Below are positions 49,809-58,921 of a DNA stretch of 64,000 nt, in pieces. Position 1 is the first letter of the stretch. Each line of letters opens with the position of its first letter. Below the pieces are notes generated by a model that worked only from the letters and a program-made list of their open reading frames with translations, had not been told where the DNA came from and did no database searches. Both the position numbers and the translations under genes were made by a program. Origin of the DNA: Fundidesulfovibrio magnetotacticus (GTDB taxonomy: Bacteria; Desulfobacterota; Desulfovibrionia; Desulfovibrionales; Desulfovibrionaceae); contig NZ_BLTE01000006.1 of assembly GCF_013019105.1 (NCBI RefSeq), forward strand, positions 1-64,000. The letters run 5' to 3'.

Positions 49809-50243
49809 CTAATGTCCACCACTGCCCACGATGCCCGAGGCGGCAAGGCTCAGCACAAGCACTTCGAGCAGAGCCAGCACCGCGAAGAGGGGCTCCTTCT
49901 TCTTCAGGAAGGCGGGGATGAGCGGGATGTAGGCCACCACGGTCAGGCCCGCCAGGAGCACGATGCCCGCGAAGTTGAGGAAGTCGCCCTTGCCCATGAG
50001 CACCACCCAGCCCCATCCGCTGGGCACCTGGCCCTCGGAGAGGTAGGTGGCCACGGGCTTGCTCCAGAGCACGGTGATCTTGTCCATGGGCACATGGGGC
50101 GCCATGATGCCCGAGAGGTAGATGAAATAGGTGACGGCCATGAGGGCCAGGCCGCCCCAGCAACCCCAGAAGAGGATATCGGCGTAGAGCAGCTGCTCTT
50201 TGGGCGTCTCCACGGGGACGCAGGCGTTTTTCTGGTCAGCCAT
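49809..50243 (-). CDS. DUF1634-family membrane protein
   Basis: The 144-residue protein has three membrane segments near 22-45, 88-108 and 120-140. DUF1634 proteins are regularly encoded beside TauE/SafE exporters, as here, and may be their partner subunit. It has an AAGGAG site. The gap of 21 bases to the TauE gene points to one operon. Confidence 0.85.
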   Translation of the reverse strand: MADQKNACVPVETPKEQLLYADILFWGCWGGLALMAVTYFIYLSGIMAPHVPMDKITVLWSKPVATYLSEGQVPSGWGWVVLMGKGDFLNFAGIVLLAGLTVVAYIPLIPAFLKKKEPLFAVLALLEVLVLSLAASGIVGSGGH

Positions 50244-50264
50244 GATGTTCTCCTTGCGCGTTCG

Positions 50265-51239
50265 TTAGAAGCCCAGGCCCTTCTGCAGCGCCTTAGCGCC
50301 GGCGAAGAGCAACACGCCGATGACCATGTAGCGGATGAACTTGGGCTTGGCCTTGGCCAGCAGCTTCACGCCCACGAAGGAACCGCACATGAGACCGATG
50401 ACCGAAGGAATGGCCATCAGGGGAATCACGCAGCCCTGGTTCAGGTAGACCCAGGCGGCCGACGTGTCGGTGATGGAAAGCAGGAACTTGGAGGTGCCCA
50501 CGGCCACCTTGAGGGGCGCGCCCATGAGCAGGTTGAGCACCGGCACGTTGGCCCAGCCGGCGCCCAGGCCGAACATGCCGGCCATGATGCCGATGATGAT
50601 GAAGAGCAGAAGACCGGGCAGGGTGCGGTGGGTCTTCCACTCCACGGTCTCGCAGGTGGAGGGGTCGTAGTAGACGCCGTTCATGCCCAGGGCCAGGCCC
50701 AGGGCGTCCTGCTTGGTCACCACGGGCTTGGCCGTGTTCTTGGAGACCAGCAGCAGCACCGCGATGAACAGGATGGTGCCGCCCAGGCACATCTGCACCA
50801 CGTTGGTGGGCAGGGCCAGGCCCATCATGGCGCCCACGATGGCGCAGGCGCTGGCGATGAGCGCCACGGGCAGGGCCAGACGCAGGCTGGCCATGTTGCG
50901 CCGCAGCAGACCGGGGCCGGCCGCCAGCGCGCCCGCCAGGGCCACCAGCAGGCCCGCGCCGCGCACGAAGTCCAGGTGGAAGGGGAAGAACCCGCTCACC
51001 AGCGGCACGAAGAGCACGCCGCCGCCCACGCCCGCCAGCACCGCGATGATGCCCAGCACGAAGCAGAACACCAGCAGAATGGCTGGCCACATCCACCACG
51101 GACCCGAGGGCGCTCCCGCGGCCTGGGCCGCTTCGGCCATGGCCTTGCCGCCGTCCGCCCCCGCGGCGTAGGCGAACGCCGCCCCAGCCAGCCCCAAGGC
51201 CAGCACCACCATACCCACTCGCAACCATCTCGATTTCAT
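50265..51239 (-). CDS. TauE/SafE-family sulfite/organosulfonate exporter
   Basis: The 324-residue inner-membrane protein has a signal-like first segment and about eight further membrane segments. The family repeat appears twice: GGGVLFVPLVSGFF near 70 and GWANVPVLNLLMGAPLKVAVGTS near 220. These transporters move sulfite, sulfoacetate or other small sulfur anions out of the cell; substrate is not fixed by sequence. The ATG at 51239 is chosen for GGGAGAG upstream. The gene is divergent from the intact sigma-54 activator, with possible binding sites between. Confidence 0.87.
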   Translation of the reverse strand: MKSRWLRVGMVVLALGLAGAAFAYAAGADGGKAMAEAAQAAGAPSGPWWMWPAILLVFCFVLGIIAVLAGVGGGVLFVPLVSGFFPFHLDFVRGAGLLVALAGALAAGPGLLRRNMASLRLALPVALIASACAIVGAMMGLALPTNVVQMCLGGTILFIAVLLLVSKNTAKPVVTKQDALGLALGMNGVYYDPSTCETVEWKTHRTLPGLLLFIIIGIMAGMFGLGAGWANVPVLNLLMGAPLKVAVGTSKFLLSITDTSAAWVYLNQGCVIPLMAIPSVIGLMCGSFVGVKLLAKAKPKFIRYMVIGVLLFAGAKALQKGLGF

Positions 51240-51327
51240 GTTGGCACGCTCTCCCTTGCTTCCAGATTCTCGTTGGACCGTCCGGACATCCCGGACGCAG
51301 CCCCCCACGCTTGTTCCCTAATGCACA

Positions 51328-51343
51328 ATCAAGAAGCATGCCG
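51328..51343 (-). promoter_or_regulatory. Candidate sigma-54 promoter of the TauE operon
   Basis: On the minus strand CGGCATGCTTCTTGAT: GG and the -12 G are 10 bases apart as needed, but the -12 GC is GA and the leading T of TGGC is C. It lies about 90 bases ahead of the ATG, and the palindromic sites start about 55 bases further upstream. Moderate to weak. Confidence 0.4.
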
Positions 51344-51396
51344 CAATAAAATCACATAAATTCAAGGTGTTTAATCTTTTTCTACCCTTCCCGAAC

Positions 51397-51431
51397 GGCA
51401 AAAGCTTGCCACATTTTGGCAAAGCCTTGCC
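51397..51431. promoter_or_regulatory. Two tandem GGCAA-N4-TTGCC palindromes (likely activator sites)
   Basis: Perfect 5-bp arms with 4-base centres at 51397-51410 and 51418-51431. Their centres are 21 bases apart, two helical turns. They lie between the divergent TauE and activator genes and upstream of the candidate sigma-54 promoter, as enhancer sites would. Confidence 0.65.
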
Positions 51432-51534
51432 GCTTTTCGCTTCCCTATCTCCGCCCGAAAGTCTATTTCCACCCCACGCGGCATTGATTTGCCGCCACCC
51501 GAAACACCCTGAAGCCGCGACGGAGACCTCGCCC

Positions 51535-52575
<1,041 letters not shown>

Positions 52576-52658
52576 ACGCCGGAACCCCAGGATACGGCAC
52601 GGACTGGAGCACGAGACGCCGCCAGGCAGGCGGCCGACAAAGACGACGCCTCCGGCTG

Positions 52659-52787
52659 CCAGGGCTCTGCCCTGGACCCGGAGAGCGGGGCTTCGCCCCG
52701 GACCCCACCAGGGCTCTGCCCTGGACCCGCTGGAGAGGGCGCTGCCCTCTCCAGACCTCACCCGCCAGGGGGGAGCCCCCCCCTGGA
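52659..52787. repeat. Array of five short GC hairpins
   Basis: CCAGGGC-TCT-GCCCTGG occurs twice (52659-52675 and 52708-52724). Also present are CGGGGC-TTC-GCCCCG (52686-52700), an 11-bp stem CTGGAGAGGGC with complement (52730-52754), and a CCAGGGGGG stem (52765-52787). Short spacers resembling GGACCC follow most stems. The array follows the activator gene and may end its transcript. Confidence 0.75.
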
Positions 52788-52795
52788 CCCGGCAA

Positions 52796-53201
52796 TTGCT
52801 TCGCGGGCTTCACCGGGAAGGACTGTGTTGCCGGAGCCGGGCTTCTGCACGGGGAGAGCCTGCGGATCGTCTTCAAATCGGTCCGCGGGTTCTCCCCGTG
52901 CAGAGGCCCGGCTCCCGCTTGCAAGACCTTTGCGGCTGCGCCGCCTGTCGCGCGGGAATTCGCGCAAAGCCGCGAATCCCCGCGCGGGGGGCCGTGGCGC
53001 TTCGCGCCAGCTTTTCGAGCAAGATCCGTTTCTTGGAATTTAGAGGATAATTCCTTGTTCATCGTCGCTTGCGACGATGGCAGTCCGCCGGGATAAGCGC
53101 TGCTTTGAGCGCGTTCCCGGCGGGTGTCTGCTGCTGTCCGGGCGTCTGGAGACTGGCCGCCCCCATAAACACCGGCTTACCCGGTGAAACCCGCGAAGCA
53201 A
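52796..53201. mobile_element. MITE-like element with 22-bp imperfect terminal inverted repeats
   Basis: The left end, starting TTGCTTCGCGGG at 52796, is the near-perfect inverse of the right end at about 53180-53201 (one mismatch in the 19-base core). The interior has no coding frame I can support. It holds a 37-bp hairpin (52833-52915), a TGGCGC-TTC-GCGCCA hairpin near 52995-53009 and much of repeat copy B. No transposase is present. A chain of unrelated palindromes is the alternative reading. Confidence 0.45.
52833..52915. repeat. 37-bp hairpin with only G-U wobbles
   Basis: Arms 52833-52869 and 52879-52915 pair along their whole length; the loop is 9 bases (52870-52878). Four positions differ from a perfect palindrome and each is a G-T (G-U in RNA) pair in the plus-strand transcript, with no mismatches. 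This is more consistent with selection on an RNA duplex than on a DNA palindrome. Confidence 0.7.
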
Positions 53202-53251
53202 AAAGGGATTCCTAAGGGCGTAGCCCTTAGGCCGCCGGAGGCTATTCCTCC
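53035..53251. repeat. Dispersed structured repeat, copy B
   Basis: It matches 1-110 (three differences) and 133-203. The middle about 35 bases between the two matching blocks differ completely from copy A. The stem CCTAAGGGC-GTA-GCCCTTAGG (53211-53231) carries a compensatory pair relative to copy A. Like copy A it lies just past the 3' end of a minus-strand gene. Confidence 0.75.
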
Positions 53252-53359
53252 AGCGGCCTTTTCCATTCTCCGCGACGGCAGCCGGCATCGCGCCAAGGCC
53301 CCGCGCGCCGGGTGTCCGGCGTGCGGGGCCTTGCGGGGGTTTTCCGGGGAACGGCGCGG

Positions 53360-53971
53360 CTACTGGGGGGCGCGCCCGAGGTAGTCGGAGATCATGGCGT
53401 CGTAGGCGGAGGTGCGGCGGAAGGTGTCCACGGCCAGATCGCGGCGCAGGGCCAGGGGGGCGTGGAGGGTTCCGTTCTTGGCGTTGGCCGACAGTTCGGC
53501 GGTGACGCGCGCGTAGTGTTCGGCCGAGGGCACCACCAGAATGGAGTGCAGGTTCTTGGCGGAGGCGCGCAGCATGGTGGGGCCGCCGATGTCGATCTGT
53601 TCCACGGCCTGCTTGAGGTTGGCCCCGGAGGCGGCGGCCTTGGCGAAGTCGTAGAGGTTGACGCAGATGAGATCGAAGGGTTGGAGCTTGAAGGCCTCGA
53701 GGGTCTTCAGGTGCTCGGGGTCGTCCTTGTCGGCCAGGATGCCCGCGTGGATGTGGGGGTGCAGGGTTTTGACGCGTCCGCCGAGCATTTCGGGGAAGCC
53801 GGTGACGGAATCCACGGCGGTGACGGGCAGGCCCGCGTCGGCCATGGCCTTTTTGGTGCCGCCGGTGGAGACGAGCTCCACGCCGTGCTGGTGGAGGAAG
53901 GCCGCGAATTCGGCCAGGCCGGACTTGTCGGTGACGGAGAGGATGGCCCTGCGGATGGGCAAGAGTTCCAT
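53360..53971 (-). CDS. purH: IMP cyclohydrolase (stand-alone N-terminal domain of PurH)
   Basis: The 203-residue protein matches the MGS-like cyclohydrolase half of PurH: RAILSVTDKSGLAEFAAFL at the start, STGGTKKAM near 38, VTGFPEMLGGRVKTLHP near 60, and the IDIGGPTMLRASAKN motif near 130. It closes the last ring of IMP in purine synthesis. The AICAR transformylase half is absent, so that step must be coded elsewhere. Split PurH is common in this lineage. It ends at repeat copy B. Confidence 0.88.
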   Translation of the reverse strand: MELLPIRRAILSVTDKSGLAEFAAFLHQHGVELVSTGGTKKAMADAGLPVTAVDSVTGFPEMLGGRVKTLHPHIHAGILADKDDPEHLKTLEAFKLQPFDLICVNLYDFAKAAASGANLKQAVEQIDIGGPTMLRASAKNLHSILVVPSAEHYARVTAELSANAKNGTLHAPLALRRDLAVDTFRRTSAYDAMISDYLGRAPQ

Positions 53972-53983
53972 GGCTGCCTCGCT

Positions 53984-54005
53984 TTTTGGCTTGGCAGTGC
54001 CAAAA
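53984..54005. promoter_or_regulatory. Nested palindrome upstream of the cyclohydrolase gene
   Basis: TTTTGGC and GCCAAAA form 7-bp arms (53984-54005), and within them TTGGCA-G-TGCCAA (53991-54003) is a second palindrome. It lies 13 bases ahead of the start codon, so it could be an operator or block translation. The binding factor is unknown. Confidence 0.4.
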
Positions 54006-54061
54006 GACCCGGCGCTTGGCAACCTCTCATCTTGCTCCGTCCTCCCCGAGCGAGGAGTTGA

Positions 54062-54099
54062 TTCCCGGTCCGGCCGCCGGGAGCGGACCGGACCGGGAA
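54062..54099. terminator. 12-bp hairpin between the TPR and cyclohydrolase genes
   Basis: TTCCCGGTCCGG and its complement with a 14-base loop. It follows the stop of the TPR gene by 40 bases on the minus strand. There is no T-tract, so the call is tentative. Confidence 0.45.
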
Positions 54100-54139
54100 C
54101 CAATGGGGGAGGGGAGATTCGGTCGGAAAAGTTTCGGGC

Positions 54140-54712
54140 CTAGGCGGCCTGGGCCTCCAGATGCTCCTTGAGTTCGACTGCGCGCGCGTAGGAGGGCTCC
54201 TGCTGGAGGATGCGCTCCAGGTGCTCCCGGGCCTCTTCGGGGCGTCCGGCGGTGATGAGGCAGCCGGCCAGGGAGTAGCGGATGTCGTGCTTCAGGGGGT
54301 CCACGGCCAGGCAGTCCTCGAGGTGGGGCACCACCTCGTCCACGCGGTCCATGGCGTGTCCCAGGCGGATCAGGCTGTAGAGGGCCACCATGTTCTCGGG
54401 ATTGTGGTCCAGGGCCTGGGCGAAGTGGCCGAAGGCGGCCTCGTGCTCGCCGCGCTCCATCTCGATGAGCGCCATGCCCGAGAGGGACTTGTCGGTGGCC
54501 TCCACGTTGGCGGCCTTGCGATAGAAGCCGAAGGCCGCGTCAAGATCTCCACGGTGCACGGCGATGGTGGCCAGGCCCATGTAGGGGTCCGGGTGGATGC
54601 CGTTGGAGTTCATGGCCTTGCGGTAGTATTCCTCCGCCTTGTCCAGGTCGCCCATGAACAGGTAGCACTCGCCCAGTTCCTTGTTGATTTCATAATCCAG
54701 ATGACCGCTCAT
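54140..54712 (-). CDS. TPR-repeat protein
   Basis: The 190-residue cytoplasmic protein is made of about five tetratricopeptide repeats (for example CYLFMGDLDKAEEYYRKAM near 14 and ALDHNPENMVALYSLIRLG near 93) and ends AVELKEHLEAQAA. The ATG at 54712 has GGAGGGG; a longer frame upstream has unlikely composition. It is divergent from the flagellar operon. A role in flagellar assembly is possible but not shown. Confidence 0.8.
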   Translation of the reverse strand: MSGHLDYEINKELGECYLFMGDLDKAEEYYRKAMNSNGIHPDPYMGLATIAVHRGDLDAAFGFYRKAANVEATDKSLSGMALIEMERGEHEAAFGHFAQALDHNPENMVALYSLIRLGHAMDRVDEVVPHLEDCLAVDPLKHDIRYSLAGCLITAGRPEEAREHLERILQQEPSYARAVELKEHLEAQAA

Positions 54713-55010
54713 GACGTTCCCCTCCAGTGGGCGGGCGCGTGCGCTGTCTCCCCCGGCATCGCGCCCATTGTTCGCTTTCGCGTCGGGAAGACCCTCCTGG
54801 CTTCCCTTCTCCCCTATCAGACGGCGCCGCCCTGCAAGTCGTCCCTCCCGGGGACAGGCAAGCCCGCGGATTTCACCTAGCAAGTGCCGTGCCAACCGCC
54901 GAATCAGGCAAATTCCGCCGTGGGCGAGGCCCGTCCGGGAGCAGAGAGCAGACGGCGTGCCACCCCTGGGTCGGCATATAAAGGATCAACAATTCCAGCT
55001 TGATGATCTT
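54713..55010. other. Divergent region upstream of flgB
   Basis: Together with the sigma-54 promoter it spans 390 bases. Apart from an AT-rich TATAAA near 54977 I see no gene or clear operator here. Enhancer sites for a flagellar sigma-54 activator would be expected but I could not identify them. Confidence 0.4.
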
Positions 55011-55027
55011 TTGGAACGGGAGTTGCT
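55011..55027 (+). promoter_or_regulatory. Sigma-54 promoter of the flgB operon
   Basis: TTGGAACGGGAGTTGCT against the consensus TTGGCACGNNNNTTGCW has one mismatch and exact GG-N10-GC spacing. The RNA would start near 55038, about 65 bases ahead of flgB. Confidence 0.85.
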
Positions 55028-55102
55028 ATCCTGTGGCGGGAGGCGGACGCACCCACCCCCGGGACACCGGGCAAAAACGGCCGCCCCACAAGGAGATACG
55101 CC

Positions 55103-55516
55103 ATGCCGGACATCTACGGAGCCAACACCGACCTCATCGCCAAGGTCATGGACCTGCGCATCGAGCGTCAAAACCTCGTCATGTCCAACCTGGCCAACAT
55201 GAACATCCCGGGCTACAAGGCCCGCTCCATCGACTTCGAGGGCGCGCTCCAGGATGCCGTGGGCACTCAGGAGATGAAGACCGCCGTCACCCGCACCAAC
55301 GCCGCCCACGTGCCGGGCCCCTACGACGTGAACGGCTACCAGGCCGACGTGGTGAAGGAGTTCAAGCCCCGCACCATCTACGGAGCCGACGCCGTGGACC
55401 TGGACAAGGAAATGGCGGCCATGGCCAAGAACTCGCTCATGTACAACTCGCTGACCACCGTGATGCAGAAGGGCTTCGAAGGCATCCAGAAGGTCATCAT
55501 GGACGGAGGCAAGTAA
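55103..55516 (+). CDS. flgB: Flagellar proximal rod protein FlgB
   Basis: The 137-residue rod subunit has the rod/hook family N-terminal pattern (LRIERQNLVMSNLANMNIPGYKARSIDF near 18-45) and a C-terminal helix. It is exported by the flagellar type III system and joins the MS ring to the rod. It is first in a flgB-flgC-fliE-fliF-fliG-fliH-fliI operon. AAGGAG lies 7 bases before the ATG. Confidence 0.95.
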   Translation: MPDIYGANTDLIAKVMDLRIERQNLVMSNLANMNIPGYKARSIDFEGALQDAVGTQEMKTAVTRTNAAHVPGPYDVNGYQADVVKEFKPRTIYGADAVDLDKEMAAMAKNSLMYNSLTTVMQKGFEGIQKVIMDGGK

Positions 55517-55517
55517 C

Positions 55518-55955
55518 ATGGACTTCATGACAGCCCTCGACATCGGCGCTTCGGCCCTCACGGCCCAGCGCACCTACATGAACGTCATTTCCATGAACCT
55601 GGCCAACGCCAAGACCACGCGCACCATGGACGGCCAGGGGCCCTACCAGCGCAAGTCCGTGGCGCTGCAGTCCACCCAGGCCACGCCCTTCGGCAAGGCC
55701 ATGAACGCCGCGCTCACCCAGGAGCTGCAGGGCGTGCGCGTCACGGGCATCGTGGCCGACCAGCGCCCGCCCAAGCAGGTCTACGAGCCCGGGCACCCCG
55801 ACGCCGACCAGAACGGTTACGTGCAATACCCCGACATCAACGTGGTGGAAGAGATGGCCAACATGATCCAGGCCACCCGCGGCTACGAAGCCAACACCAC
55901 CAGCGTGAACACCATCAAGGCCATGTACAACAAGGCCCTGGAAATCGGACGCTAG
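55518..55955 (+). CDS. flgC: Flagellar proximal rod protein FlgC
   Basis: The 145-residue rod protein has the family N-terminus (GASALTAQRTYMNVISMNLANAKT near 9-32) and C-terminus (VEEMANMIQATRGYEANTTS, NTIKAMYNKALEIGR). It stacks on FlgB in the proximal rod. It begins 1 base after the flgB stop. Confidence 0.95.
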   Translation: MDFMTALDIGASALTAQRTYMNVISMNLANAKTTRTMDGQGPYQRKSVALQSTQATPFGKAMNAALTQELQGVRVTGIVADQRPPKQVYEPGHPDADQNGYVQYPDINVVEEMANMIQATRGYEANTTSVNTIKAMYNKALEIGR

Positions 55956-55965
55956 GAGGTTCGCC

Positions 55966-56298
55966 ATGGCCATCAGCCCCATCGCCCTCAACGCCTACCG
56001 CTCCGCCATGGGCCAGACCCAGGGCGGCATGTCCATCCAGAAGCAGGTGGAGGGCGCCGTCGGTTCCGGCGCGTCCCAGACCGGCTTCGTGGACACCCTC
56101 AAGAACTCCGTGGCCGAAGTGAACGCCGAACAGCTCAAGAAGGACCGCATGGTGGCCTCCTTCGCCACAGGCGAGAACCAGAACGTCCACGAGCTGATGA
56201 TCCAGCTTCAGAAGGCCGGGGTGGCCATGTCCATGACCAGCGCCGTGCGCGGCAAGGTCCTCGACATGTACCGCGAACTGGTCAAGATGCCCTTCTAG
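55966..56298 (+). CDS. fliE: Flagellar hook-basal body protein FliE
   Basis: The 110-residue protein has the FliE C-terminal pattern (FATGENQNVHELMIQLQKAGVAM, then VRGKVLDMYRELVKMPF). FliE joins the MS ring to the rod and is needed for export. A strong GAGGT site precedes the ATG. Confidence 0.92.
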   Translation: MAISPIALNAYRSAMGQTQGGMSIQKQVEGAVGSGASQTGFVDTLKNSVAEVNAEQLKKDRMVASFATGENQNVHELMIQLQKAGVAMSMTSAVRGKVLDMYRELVKMPF

Positions 56299-56323
56299 CC
56301 TCCAGGAAGAATAGGAGTCCGCC

Positions 56324-57922
56324 ATGTCCACCGTGATCAAATCCCTCTGGGATCAGGCCACCCGCTTCTGGTCCGCCCGCACCATGGCCCAGCGCATCCT
56401 CTTCGCGGGTGTGGCCGTCTCCGTGGTGGCCGCCTTCGCCTTGATGATCTTCTGGTTCAACCAGCCCGACTACAAGGTGCTCTTCTCCAAGCTCGGCCAG
56501 GACGACGCCAACCGCGTGGTGGAGACCCTCAAGGCCAACAAGATCCCCTTCCGCCTGGAAGACGCCGGCCAGACCGTGCTGGTGCCCGTGGACCAGGTGA
56601 GCGAGACGAGGCTGCGCATCGCGGGCGAAGGCAAGCTGCGCGGCGCGGGCCTGGGCTACGAGATCTTCGACGAGACCAAGGTGGGGCAGACCGACTTCGT
56701 GCAGCGCATCAACTACCAGCGCGCCCTGCAGGGCGAGCTCTCGCGCACCATCTCTGAGTTCCCGCAGATCGAGAAGGCCCGTGTGCACCTGGTGCTGCCC
56801 CAGAAGAGCCTCTTCATCGAGGAGCAGCGCAAGCCCAGCGCCTCGGTGGTGCTCACGCTGAAAAACGGCGGCAAGCTCGAACCCAAGCAGGTGCAGGGCA
56901 TCGTCAACTTCGTGGCCATGAGCGTCGAGGGCCTGGAGCCCAGCCGCGTGACCATCACCGACACCTCCGGCAAGATCGTCTACCAGGCCAAGGACGACCA
57001 GAGCATCGACGGCCTCACCAGCTCCCAGTTCGACTTCCGCAACAACTATCAGCTCAACATGGAGCGGCGCATCGAGGAGCTGCTCACCCCCATCGTGGGC
57101 GGCGGCAAGTCCATCGCCAAGGTGAGCGCCTCCCTCGACTTCGCCCAGCGCGAGATCAAACGCCAGAGCTTCGACCCCAACCGCACCGTGGTGCGCTCCG
57201 AGACCCGCGAGGAGTCCTCCACCAACCAGAAGGCCAACGTGGACGGCTCCGTGCCCGAGACCAACTTCCGGGGCGACGGCTTCACCGGCACCCAGAACAA
57301 GGTGGACCAGGCCAGCGAGAAGCGCGTCACCAACTACGAGATCGATTCCGAGACCCAGTTCGTGAAACCCGCCACCGGGGAGTTGCAGCGCCTGAGCGTG
57401 GCGGTTATCGTGGACTACATTCAGGACCCGAACAGCAAGGAGCCCAAGTTCATCCCCAGGCCCGCCGAGGAGCTGGAGCGCATCAAGCAGGCCGTCTCCA
57501 GCGCCGTGGGCCTCGACGCCAAGCGCGGCGACACCATCGAGGTGTCCTGCATGTCCTTCGGCGAGCGCGAGCTCATCGGCGAGCCCAGCCTCACCCAGAA
57601 CATGCTGGAATACGCCCAGCGCCTGGGCAAGCCCTTCCTGAACGGACTGCTGGTGTTCCTCTTCCTGCTCCTGGTGGTGCGCCCGGTGGTGATGGCCCTC
57701 ATCCGCCCCAAGGTCACCCGCGAGGAGATCGAGCAGATGAGCCGCCTGCCCGAGGCCGAACGGCGCATCGCCCTGGCCGAGGCCGAGGAGGAAGAGACCG
57801 AACTGGTGGAAATCTCAAAGCGACTGGAAAACGCCAAGGTTCTGGCGCAGCAGCTTTTCGAAACCAACTCCGACCAGGCCATCCAGATCCTTCGCGGATG
57901 GCTCAAGCAGGAGGCCGCGTAA
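56324..57922 (+). CDS. fliF: Flagellar MS-ring protein FliF
   Basis: The 532-residue protein has TM1 near 22-43, the ring-building motif domains RBM1-3 at about 45-310 (YKVLFSKLGQDDANRVVETL near 47, GYEIFDETKVGQTDFVQRINYQRALQGEL near 110), and a Ser/Thr/Asn/Glu-rich linker near 285-330. TM2 lies near 440-462, followed by the cytoplasmic FliG-binding tail (NSDQAIQILRGWLKQEAA at the C-terminus). It anchors the flagellum in the inner membrane. Length is typical. Confidence 0.95.
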   Translation: MSTVIKSLWDQATRFWSARTMAQRILFAGVAVSVVAAFALMIFWFNQPDYKVLFSKLGQDDANRVVETLKANKIPFRLEDAGQTVLVPVDQVSETRLRIAGEGKLRGAGLGYEIFDETKVGQTDFVQRINYQRALQGELSRTISEFPQIEKARVHLVLPQKSLFIEEQRKPSASVVLTLKNGGKLEPKQVQGIVNFVAMSVEGLEPSRVTITDTSGKIVYQAKDDQSIDGLTSSQFDFRNNYQLNMERRIEELLTPIVGGGKSIAKVSASLDFAQREIKRQSFDPNRTVVRSETREESSTNQKANVDGSVPETNFRGDGFTGTQNKVDQASEKRVTNYEIDSETQFVKPATGELQRLSVAVIVDYIQDPNSKEPKFIPRPAEELERIKQAVSSAVGLDAKRGDTIEVSCMSFGERELIGEPSLTQNMLEYAQRLGKPFLNGLLVFLFLLLVVRPVVMALIRPKVTREEIEQMSRLPEAERRIALAEAEEEETELVEISKRLENAKVLAQQLFETNSDQAIQILRGWLKQEAA

Positions 57923-57925
57923 GCC

Positions 57926-58921
57926 ATGGCCCTCTCCGGACCGCACAAGACCGCCGTGCTCTGCCTTGCGCTCGGCGACAAATTCTGCTCCGAGGTGTTC
58001 AAGCGCATGGACCGGGGCGAGATCGCCCGCATCTCCAAGGCCATGCTCGAGATCGACACCGTGGAAAAGGAAGGCGTCGAAGAGGTGCTCAAGGAGTTCA
58101 ACGAGGCCATGCAGTTCGGACAGGAAGTGCTGGTGGGCGGAACCGACGCCGTGAAGCGCATGCTCTCCAAGGCGCTCGATTCCGACACGGCCAAGTACAT
58201 CATGGATTCGCTGGAGCTCAACACGGGGCCCACCCCCTTCCAGGAGCTGGAGAACGTCTCCCCGCGCATCCTGGCCCAGATCCTGCGCAACGAACACCCG
58301 CAGACCCTGGCCCTGATCCTGGGCCACCTGCACCCGGACCAGGCCGCCGAACTGCTCCAGAACCTGCCCTCCGGCGTGCGCGCCGAGGTGCTCATGCGCC
58401 TGGCCCGCCTGGAGGCCGTGGCGGAGGAGATGCTCCTGGAAGTGGACAAGGTGCTCCAGAATCAGCTCATCGCCATGGGCGGCAAGGAAGGCAAGAAGGT
58501 GGGCGGCATCACCAGCGTGGCCGAAATCCTCAACGCCGTGGACCGCGCCACCGAGGAAGAAGTGCTCTCCGAGATCGAGGAAGAGTCCGCCCAGATGGCC
58601 GAAGACATCCGCAACCTCATGTTCGTCTTCGAGGACATCAAGGCCCTGGACGACCGCTCCATCCGCGAACTGCTCAAGGAGGTCTCCAACGAGGAGCTCA
58701 CCCAGGCCCTCAAGGGCGCGTCCGACGACCTCAAGGAAAAGTTCTTCAAGAACCTCTCCGAACGCGCCGCCACCATGATCCGCGAAGACCTGGAGATCAT
58801 GGGCCCCGTGCGCCTGGCCGACGTGGAAGGCGCCCAACAGAACGTGGTGAAGACCGTGAGGCGTCTGGAGGCCGAAGGCAAGATCGCCATCGGCAGGGGC
58901 GGCGGCGATGTCTTCATCTAG
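57926..58921 (+). CDS. fliG: Flagellar motor switch protein FliG
   Basis: The 331-residue switch protein has the N-terminal FliF-binding domain, the middle domain with the EHPQT motif (RNEHPQTLALIL near 122), and the C-terminal torque domain with conserved charged residues (DRSIRELLKEVSNEELTQAL near 245, KNLSERAATMIREDLEIMG near 276). It transmits force from the stator to the rotor. fliH overlaps its end by 14 bases. Confidence 0.95.
   Translation: MALSGPHKTAVLCLALGDKFCSEVFKRMDRGEIARISKAMLEIDTVEKEGVEEVLKEFNEAMQFGQEVLVGGTDAVKRMLSKALDSDTAKYIMDSLELNTGPTPFQELENVSPRILAQILRNEHPQTLALILGHLHPDQAAELLQNLPSGVRAEVLMRLARLEAVAEEMLLEVDKVLQNQLIAMGGKEGKKVGGITSVAEILNAVDRATEEEVLSEIEEESAQMAEDIRNLMFVFEDIKALDDRSIRELLKEVSNEELTQALKGASDDLKEKFFKNLSERAATMIREDLEIMGPVRLADVEGAQQNVVKTVRRLEAEGKIAIGRGGGDVFI

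Noticed and set aside
51242-51260. Possible plus-strand sigma-54 promoter (TGGCAC...TTGCT)
   Set aside because: The GG to GC spacing is 13 bases instead of 10.
51397-51431. Reading the GGCAA/TTGCC sites as sigma-54 promoters
   Set aside because: GG to GC spacing is 9 bases in both, and the perfect dyads fit a protein-binding site better.
52576-53050. Small open frames in the palindrome block
   Set aside because: They occur on both strands with similar products because the DNA is palindromic; none has a convincing start site.
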